Below are positions 53,347 to 64,000 of a DNA stretch of 64,000 nt, piece by piece (position 1 is the stretch's first letter; each line of letters opens with the position of its first letter). The position numbers and the translations under genes were made by a program. The notes beneath the pieces are model-generated. The model was not told the origin of the DNA. It worked only from the letters and a program-made list of their open reading frames with translations, and did no database searches. The stretch lies in the NCBI RefSeq assembly GCF_000421185.1, contig NZ_ATWJ01000007.1, positions 638,334 to 702,333 on the forward strand, read 5' to 3'. Source of the stretch: Ornithinimicrobium pekingense DSM 21552 (GTDB lineage: Bacteria; Actinomycetota; Actinomycetes; Actinomycetales; Dermatophilaceae).

Positions 53347-55910
53347 TGCGGGTTCCGGTCGACTGGCTGGGCGAGTACGTCGAGCTGCCCGAGGACGTGA
53401 CCGGCGAGCAGATCGCCGCCGACCTCGTGGCCGTGGGGCTGGAGGAGGAGGGCCTGCACACCAGCGGTGTCGGCGGCCCCCTCGTCGTGGGCCGGGTGCT
53501 GGAGAAGCACCCGGAGCCGCAGAAGAACGGCAAGGTCATCAACTGGTGCCAGGTCGACGTCGGTGACGCCAACGGCAGCGGCGAGCCGCAGGGCATCGTC
53601 TGCGGTGCGCACAACTTCGAGCCGGGCGACCTCGTCGCGGTCATCCTGCCCGGCGGCGTCCTGCCGACCCCGCAGGGCCCCCTCACGATCTCCGCGCGCA
53701 AGACCTACGGGCACGTCTCCGCCGGCATGATCTGCTCCGTCCGCGAGCTGGGCATCGGCGACGACCACGAGGGCATCATCGTGCTGCCGCGCCTGCTCGG
53801 GGCCGACCGGGTCGAGCAGCTGGGCCTGACGCCCGGTGACGACCTCGTCGGGGTCCTCGGGCTGGACCGGGAGGTCGTCGAGGTCAACGTCACCCCGGAC
53901 CGCGGCTACTGCTTCAGCATCCGCGGCATCGCCCGGGAGTACTCGCACTCGACGGGCGCGCCATACCGTGACCCCGCTGACCTGCCCGTCGACCCGGCCA
54001 CCGACGACGGGTATGCCGTCGAGCTGCGGGACGAGCACCCCCGTGACGGCGAGGTCGCCGGGTGCGACCGCTACGTCGCGCGCGTCGTGCGCGGCATCGA
54101 CCTGACCCGGCAGACGCCGGAGTGGATGGCGCGTCGGCTGACCGAGGCCGGCATGCGCCCGATCGGGCTGGCCGTGGACGTGACCAACTACGTGATGCTC
54201 GCCCTGGGGCAGCCGCTGCACGCCTTCGACCTGGCCACGCTGGACGGCCCGATCGTCGTGCGGCGGGCACGGGCGGGGGAGCGGCTGCGCACCCTCGACG
54301 ACGTCGACCGCGAGCTCGACCCCGAGGACCTGCTCATCACCTGCGGCCCCGACGGGGAGCGCGTCCTGGCGCTCGCCGGCGTCATGGGCGGGGAGGACGG
54401 GGAGGTCACGCCCGGGGAGACGACCGACGTGCTGATCGAGTCGGCGCACTTCGACGCCCGCACCGTGGCGCGCACCTCCCGCCGGCACAAGCTCTCGAGC
54501 GAGGCGGCCAAGCGCTTCGAGCGGGGGGTCGACCCGGCCGTCACCGCCGCCGCCGCGCAGCTGGCCGTCGACCTGCTCGTCGAGCACGGCGGCGGCACCG
54601 CCGACCCGGCGATCACCGACCGCGACGAGCGGGCCAGCACCGCCATGCCGTCGATCCTCCTCGACCTGGGCATGCCCACCGACTACGTCGGTGTCGACTA
54701 CAGCCCCGAACGGGTCGTCGAGGTGCTGAGGATGATCGGCTGCGAGGTCACGCCGGAGGACGAGACGCTGCCCGGGACCGTCAGCGTCGTCCCGCCCACG
54801 TGGCGGCCCGACCTGACCGACGCGCCGACCCTGGTGGAGGAGGTCGCGCGGATCGACGGCTACGACAAGATCCCCTCGGTCGTGCCGCGGGCGACCGGCG
54901 GCCGCGGCCTCACGCACGCCCAGCGCTCGCGCCGGGCCGTGGCCGGAGCCCTGGCCGGGCAGGGGCTGCAGGAGGTGCTGACGTACCCGTTCGTCGGCGC
55001 CACCCGGTTCGACGAGCTCGGCCTGGCCGCCGACGACCCCCGCCGTGCCGCCCTTCGGCTGGCCAACCCGCTGTCCGACGAGGCGCCGCTGATGCGCACC
55101 GAGCTGCTGCAGACGCTGCCCGAGGTGCTGCGGCGCAACATCTCCCGCGGGTCGCGGGACGTGGCCCTGTTCGAGATCGACACGGTCACCCTGCCGGACC
55201 ACTCGGCGAGCGCACCGGTCCCCGACGTCGGCCAGCGCCCCGACGACGCGACCCTGGAGGCGATCCGCGCGGCGGTCCCGGGACAGCCGTGGCACGTCGC
55301 CGTGGTCGCCGCAGGCCTGGCCGACCGCGCCGGGTGGTGGGGCAGCGGCCGGCACGTCGACGTGACCGACGTCGCAGCCTGGGCCCACTCCGTGGCGGAC
55401 ACCCTCGGCGTCCGCGTCCGGCGGCGGCAGGCCGAGCGGGCGCCCTTCCACCCCGGCCGCTGCGTCGAGCTGACCCTCGACGACGGCACCACGGTCGGGT
55501 GGGCCGGCGAGCTGCACCCCAAGGTCAACCAGCGGCTGGGGCTGCCGGAGCGCACCAGCGCCGCCGAGCTCGACCTCGAGGTCCTCGTCCGGGCCAGCGA
55601 CCACCGCAGCCAGGTGACCCACCTCTCGACGCACCCGGTGGCCGCGTCCGACGTCGCCCTGGTGGTCCCCCTGTCGGCCCGCTACGGGGAGGTGGAGGAG
55701 TCGCTGCGCGCCGGGGCCGGTGCGCTGCTCGAGAGCATCGCCCTCTTCGACGTCTATGTCGGCGACCAGATCGGCGACGACCAGCAGTCGCTGGCCTTCC
55801 GGATGCACTTCCGCGCTCCCGACCGCACGCTGACGACCGAGGAGGTCAACGCGGCGCGCGACGCGGCGGTCGCCCGGGCCGCACGCGACCACGGCGCCGT
55901 GCAGCGGTGA
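53346..55910 (+). CDS. pheT: Phenylalanyl-tRNA synthetase beta subunit
   Basis: This 854-residue beta subunit has an N-terminal tRNA-binding EMAP-like domain (residues 40-160), the B3/B4 editing domain around DVTNYVMLALGQPLHAFDL, B5, a catalytic-like core, and a C-terminal FDX-ACB anticodon-binding domain (ending with TLTTEEVNAARDAAVARAAR). Length is normal. It forms the alpha2-beta2 enzyme with pheS. Confidence 0.96.
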   Translation: MRVPVDWLGEYVELPEDVTGEQIAADLVAVGLEEEGLHTSGVGGPLVVGRVLEKHPEPQKNGKVINWCQVDVGDANGSGEPQGIVCGAHNFEPGDLVAVILPGGVLPTPQGPLTISARKTYGHVSAGMICSVRELGIGDDHEGIIVLPRLLGADRVEQLGLTPGDDLVGVLGLDREVVEVNVTPDRGYCFSIRGIAREYSHSTGAPYRDPADLPVDPATDDGYAVELRDEHPRDGEVAGCDRYVARVVRGIDLTRQTPEWMARRLTEAGMRPIGLAVDVTNYVMLALGQPLHAFDLATLDGPIVVRRARAGERLRTLDDVDRELDPEDLLITCGPDGERVLALAGVMGGEDGEVTPGETTDVLIESAHFDARTVARTSRRHKLSSEAAKRFERGVDPAVTAAAAQLAVDLLVEHGGGTADPAITDRDERASTAMPSILLDLGMPTDYVGVDYSPERVVEVLRMIGCEVTPEDETLPGTVSVVPPTWRPDLTDAPTLVEEVARIDGYDKIPSVVPRATGGRGLTHAQRSRRAVAGALAGQGLQEVLTYPFVGATRFDELGLAADDPRRAALRLANPLSDEAPLMRTELLQTLPEVLRRNISRGSRDVALFEIDTVTLPDHSASAPVPDVGQRPDDATLEAIRAAVPGQPWHVAVVAAGLADRAGWWGSGRHVDVTDVAAWAHSVADTLGVRVRRRQAERAPFHPGRCVELTLDDGTTVGWAGELHPKVNQRLGLPERTSAAELDLEVLVRASDHRSQVTHLSTHPVAASDVALVVPLSARYGEVEESLRAGAGALLESIALFDVYVGDQIGDDQQSLAFRMHFRAPDRTLTTEEVNAARDAAVARAARDHGAVQR

Positions 55911-55920
55911 GCCGCCCGCG

Positions 55921-55926
55921 TAGGGT
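55921..55926 (+). promoter_or_regulatory. Leaderless -10 element of the SDR gene
   Basis: TAGGGT lies 6 nt before the ATG at 55933 and 10 nt after the pheT stop, so the SDR gene can be transcribed apart from pheST. Confidence 0.55.
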
Positions 55927-55932
55927 GACCGC

Positions 55933-56715
55933 ATGACTGCTGCCTCCGCCGACCGCGTCGCCCTCGTCACCGGTGCCTCCCGCGGGATCGGTGCCCACAT
56001 CGTCCAGGCGCTGGCCGGTGCGGGATGGACGGTCGTGGGCCTCTCCCGCTCCGGGCAGGTGGCCGACGGCGCCCAGGGCGTGGCGTGCGACGTCACGGAC
56101 GCCGACGCCGTCGACCGCGCCGTCCGCCAGGTCGTCGACGAGTTCGGCAGGATCGACCTGCTCGTCAACAACGCCGGCCTCATCGAGACCGAGCAGCCGT
56201 TGTGGGACGCCGACGTCGACGAGTGGTGGCAGGTCATGGTCACCAACGTCAAGGGCCCCTTCCTGCTCATGCGGGCGGTCGTGCCGCACATGCTCTCCGC
56301 CGGGGGCGGGCGGGTGATCAACCTCAACTCCGGCTCCGGCACCCGGGAGAGCGACGTGCTCACCGCATACCACGCCTCCAAGTCGGCCCTGGCCCGGCTG
56401 ACCGGCGGCGTGGCGCTGGCCGGGGCCCAGCACGGGGTGCACGCCTTCGACCTCGCGCCCGGGGTCGTCGAGTCCGACATGACGCACTCCATGAAGCTGC
56501 ACCAGGGCCGCACCGAGTGGACCGACCCCGAGGACGTCAAGGCGCTGGTCCTGGCGATCGCCGACGGGGAGCTCGACGGCTTCAGCGGAAGGTTCGTCCG
56601 TGCGGGCACCGACGAGCTCGACGTGCTGCGTCGACGCTCCGCCGAGGGGATGGGCGAGGGAGAGCGCATGCTGCGCCTGCGCCCGTGGGGCGCGGGCGAC
56701 CCGCTCTCGGGCTGA
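55933..56715 (+). CDS. Short-chain dehydrogenase/reductase
   Basis: This 260-residue classical SDR has the NAD(P)-binding TGASRGIGAHI loop, LLVNNAGLIETEQPLW, catalytic Ser in INLNSGSGTRESD, and Tyr-Lys in AYHASKSALARLTG. The substrate is unknown. It is placed where argC and the rest of the arginine operon would be expected. The adjacent phosphotransferase gene follows by 9 bp. Confidence 0.87.
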   Translation: MTAASADRVALVTGASRGIGAHIVQALAGAGWTVVGLSRSGQVADGAQGVACDVTDADAVDRAVRQVVDEFGRIDLLVNNAGLIETEQPLWDADVDEWWQVMVTNVKGPFLLMRAVVPHMLSAGGGRVINLNSGSGTRESDVLTAYHASKSALARLTGGVALAGAQHGVHAFDLAPGVVESDMTHSMKLHQGRTEWTDPEDVKALVLAIADGELDGFSGRFVRAGTDELDVLRRRSAEGMGEGERMLRLRPWGAGDPLSG

Positions 56716-56724
56716 GCGCGCCCC

Positions 56725-59716
<2,992 letters not shown>

Positions 59717-59719
59717 CGC

Positions 59720-60382
59720 ATGACCACGATGATCGTCCCCGACCGGGCCGACCTGGCCGGACCCGTGCTCGAGGTGGCGCCGACGCTGCTCGGCGCGCGG
59801 GTCAGCGCCCACGGGGTCACGGTCCGGCTGACCGAGGTGGAGGCCTACGCCGGCACCCGCGACCCGGGCTCGCACGCCTTCCGGGGGCCGACGCCGCGGA
59901 CCCAGGTCATGTTCGGGCCCGCCGCCCACCTCTACGTCTACTTCTCCTACGGCATGCACTGGTGCTGCAACGTGGTCTGCGGCCCGGACGGCGAGGCCAG
60001 CGCCGTGCTGCTGCGTGCGGGCGAGGTCGTGGACGGTATGGAGCTCGCGCGCGAGCGGCGCGACGCCGGCCGGGCCCGCCCGCACCCGGAGCGTGACCTG
60101 GCCCGAGGACCGGCTCGCCTGGCCTCCGCGCTCGGGCTCGGGCGCGAGCACGACGGGCTCGATCTGCTGGACCCCGCCAGCCCGGTCGTGCTGCGGCTGG
60201 CGCCGGCGCCCGTCGGACCCGTGCGGCAGGGACCGAGGGTGGGGGTCTCCGGCGCGGGCGGGGACCCCGAGCGCTACCCGTGGCGCTTCTGGGTGGACGG
60301 CGACCCGACGGTGTCGGTCTACCGGCCGGGCACCACCCGCAGACGGACCCGGCCCGACGACGGTGGCTCCGTCCGCACGTAG
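59720..60382 (+). CDS. mpg: 3-methyladenine DNA glycosylase (Mpg/AAG)
   Basis: This 220-residue base-excision glycosylase has the catalytic Glu in [20 protein letters not shown], with [20 protein letters not shown] and the C-terminal [10 protein letters not shown]. It removes alkylated purines. ATG 59720 lies 3 bp after the argH stop, so the two are probably co-transcribed, as in other actinobacteria where mpg lies between argH and tyrS. Confidence 0.9.
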   Translation: MTTMIVPDRADLAGPVLEVAPTLLGARVSAHGVTVRLTEVEAYAGTRDPGSHAFRGPTPRTQVMFGPAAHLYVYFSYGMHWCCNVVCGPDGEASAVLLRAGEVVDGMELARERRDAGRARPHPERDLARGPARLASALGLGREHDGLDLLDPASPVVLRLAPAPVGPVRQGPRVGVSGAGGDPERYPWRFWVDGDPTVSVYRPGTTRRRTRPDDGGSVRT

Positions 60383-60385
60383 GCT
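60380..60385 (+). promoter_or_regulatory. Candidate -10 element of tyrS
   Basis: TAGGCT overlaps the last codons of mpg. The tyrS start at 60470 is 84 nt further, giving a leader of about 78 nt with GGAAGGA before the start codon. Confidence 0.45.
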
Positions 60386-60469
60386 TGGCCGGGCGTGGGT
60401 GGGCCGCAGGAGGCGGTCAGGACCCTGTCGCGCGCATCCCCTGCCACCCATCCGGAAGGACCCTGGACC

Positions 60470-61729
60470 GTGACGAACATCCTGGACGAGCTGCAGTGGC
60501 GCGGCCTGGTGGCGCAGACCACCGACGAGGCCGGGCTGCGGGAGGCCCTCGACGGGACCCTCACGGTCTACTGCGGCTTCGACCCGACCGCGGCGAGCCT
60601 GCACTTCGGCAACCTCGTCCAGCTGATCGTCCTGCGGCACCTCCAGCGTGCCGGGCACCGCGTGCTGGTGCTCGTCGGTGGGTCGACCGGCCTGATCGGC
60701 GACCCGCGCCCGACCTCCGAGCGGGTGCTGAAGACCAAGGAGCTCACCGCCGAGTACGTCGCGCGCATCCAGGCGCAGGTCCGCCCCTTCCTCGACTTCG
60801 AGGGGGACAACCCGGCGGTCGTGGTCAACAACCTCGACTGGACCGCGCCGCTGAGCGCCCTCGACTTCCTCCGCGAGGTCGGCAAGCACTTCCGGGTCAA
60901 CCAGATGATCCGCAAGGAGGCGATCGCGGCGCGGCTGGAGAGCCAGGAGGGCATCTCGTACACGGAGTTCAGCTACCAGCTCCTGCAGGCGATGGACTAC
61001 CTCCACCTCTACCGCGAGTTCGGCTGCACCCTCCAGACCGGCGGCCAGGACCAGTGGGGCAACCTCACGGCCGGTGTCGACCTCATCCACCGCGCGGAGG
61101 GCGGCAGCGCCCACGTCCTGACGACACCCCTCATCACCGACGAGAACGGTGAGAAGTACGGCAAGTCCGCGGGCAACGCGGTGTGGCTGGCCGGCGACAT
61201 GACGAGCCCCTACGCCTTCTACCAGTACTGGATCAACGTCGCCGACAGCGAGGTGGCCAAGCTGCTGCGGGTCTTCACCGACCGGGACCGTGACCAGATC
61301 GCCGCGCTGGAGGAGTCCGCGCAGGAGCGGCCGCACCTGCGCGAGGCCCAGCGCGCGCTCGCCGCCGACATCACGACACTTGTCCACGGGGCCGGGGCCA
61401 CCGCCCAGGTCGAGGCGGCCAGCCAGGTGCTGTTCGGCAGGGGTGACCCTGCCACCGTCGATGCCCCCACCTTGCGCGACGCGACGGCTGAGCTGCCGGG
61501 CGCCGACGTCGAGGACGGCAGCTCCGTGGTGGAGGCGTTGGTCGCCACCGGCCTGGCTGACAGCAAGGGTGCCGCCCGCCGCCTCATCGGCGACGGCGGC
61601 GTGAGCGTGAACAACGTCAAGGTGGGCGACGTGGACCAGGTGCTCGGCGACGCCGACTTCCTCCACGGGTCGGTGGCCCTGCTGCGTCGTGGCCGCAAAC
61701 ACCTCGCGGCGGCCCGAAAAGTGCTCTGA
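60470..61729 (+). CDS. tyrS: Tyrosyl-tRNA synthetase
   Basis: This 419-residue class I synthetase has the HIGH-like motif in FDPTAASLHFGNLV, and the KMSKS-like motif in GEKYGKSAGNA (around residue 225). GGQDQWGN lies in the tyrosine pocket. The C-terminal S4 RNA-binding domain is RRLIGDGGVSVNNVKV. The GTG 60470 is supported by GGAAGGA at 60454-60460 and gives the expected length; an upstream GTG at 60395 would add 25 poorly conserved residues. Confidence 0.95.
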   Translation: MTNILDELQWRGLVAQTTDEAGLREALDGTLTVYCGFDPTAASLHFGNLVQLIVLRHLQRAGHRVLVLVGGSTGLIGDPRPTSERVLKTKELTAEYVARIQAQVRPFLDFEGDNPAVVVNNLDWTAPLSALDFLREVGKHFRVNQMIRKEAIAARLESQEGISYTEFSYQLLQAMDYLHLYREFGCTLQTGGQDQWGNLTAGVDLIHRAEGGSAHVLTTPLITDENGEKYGKSAGNAVWLAGDMTSPYAFYQYWINVADSEVAKLLRVFTDRDRDQIAALEESAQERPHLREAQRALAADITTLVHGAGATAQVEAASQVLFGRGDPATVDAPTLRDATAELPGADVEDGSSVVEALVATGLADSKGAARRLIGDGGVSVNNVKVGDVDQVLGDADFLHGSVALLRRGRKHLAAARKVL

Positions 61730-61738
61730 CCTGCAGAT

Positions 61739-61902
61739 TTGTGCGTCGCCAGGAGAGGGCCTAAAGTTATCTCTCGCCAGGCCGACAGGGAGGCACGGAC
61801 ACCGACACGGTGGCCGGTCCCGGGCAGGCCCCCAGCCTCGATCAGCTACGCACCACGGTGCGAGGCGCGGATTTGACTCCGACGAGTCGAGGCGAATAAC
61901 CT
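61739..61902 (+). promoter_or_regulatory. Tandem rRNA operon promoters P1 and P2
   Basis: P1: TTGTGC (61739-61744), 17 nt spacer, TAAAGT (61762-61767). P2: TTGACT (61873-61878), 18 nt spacer, TAACCT (61897-61902). Both are good vegetative sigma-type promoters with nothing coding between them and the 16S gene. Confidence 0.7.
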
Positions 61903-62096
61903 GAACTGGTTGCCCCACACGAGAAAAGCCCACAAGGCCTCGACCGTGCGGTGTGCGTCCGATCCTTGAGAACTCAACAGCGTGTCAGATTATTGATGCC
62001 ATAGTTTATTTTGTTTACTGCCGCGTCGTGCCGCCCCCGGTGGGGCGTGGTGGTTGTTTGTCAGGTATCTATTCTCTTTGGTAAGAGTTTAGGTTT
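61903..62096 (+). other. rRNA operon leader
   Basis: The transcribed leader between P2 and 16S contains TTGAGAACTCAACAG (61965-61979), a boxA/processing-type element found in actinobacterial rrn leaders. Further AT-rich sequence (61985-62020 and 62068-62100) may form the RNase III stem with the spacer after 16S. Confidence 0.6.

Positions 62097-64000
<1,904 letters not shown>

Overview
The window is one contiguous piece of a very GC-rich chromosome (about 72-73 % G+C by eye), densely packed with housekeeping genes and ending inside an rRNA operon. The 16S sequence, the gene order and the gene content point to an actinobacterium of the order Micrococcales, most likely the Intrasporangiaceae/Ornithinimicrobiaceae group. 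This placement is read by eye, not computed. Starts are often GTG, neighbouring genes often overlap by 4 bp, and many genes seem to be read from leaderless mRNAs.

Region 1 (0.4-14.4 kb) is fatty-acid synthesis and pyruvate entry. It holds a DUF3145 gene, a GT4 glycosyltransferase, and the minus-strand run regulator-fabD-fabH-acpP-fabF-accD under a PucR-type FasR-like regulator. A glycerophosphodiesterase, aceE (pyruvate dehydrogenase E1), DUF3052 and an AhpE-type peroxiredoxin follow. The order resembles the mycobacterial Rv2238c-Rv2247 block. Here FabD carries an extra C-terminal lipoyl/biotinyl-like domain.

Region 2 (14.3-34.1 kb) starts with tRNA-Val(UAC) and the conserved trio Nif3 / zinc-ribbon protein / RNase HI-phosphatase fusion (compare Rv2230c-Rv2228c). 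Then come yaaA, an RNB ribonuclease, a HAD phosphatase, a 45-residue membrane protein, the RNase P RNA, a metallo-hydrolase and a GuaB1-type reductase. An AbiEi-like protein whose start sits in a 34-nt inverted repeat follows, then ppgK, a pentapeptide protein coupled to map, an alkyltransferase-like protein, glnA2-glnE, a HisA/PriA-like protein and an SseB-family protein.

Region 3 (34.1-48.7 kb) looks accessory. It separates SseB from infC, which I expect to lie close together in relatives. Contents: an NmrA-like/SnoaL-like pair divergent from a TetR regulator with a clear operator; an operon of a PP-loop ATPase-like protein, DUF4260 and a cation/proton antiporter; a quinone oxidoreductase; cysM divergent from a protein with four cold-shock domains; a lipoprotein with a probable frameshift; a UDG-like protein; two methyltransferases; and a catalase.

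Region 4 (48.8-64 kb) is translation and arginine metabolism: infC (ATC start, long structured leader)-rpmI-rplT-rRNA methyltransferase, a DUF368 transporter on the other strand, pheS-pheT, an SDR, a phosphotransferase, argR, argH, mpg and tyrS. Tandem rRNA promoters, the complete 16S gene and part of the 16S-23S spacer close the window. The argCJBDFG genes expected between pheT and argR/argH are absent here.
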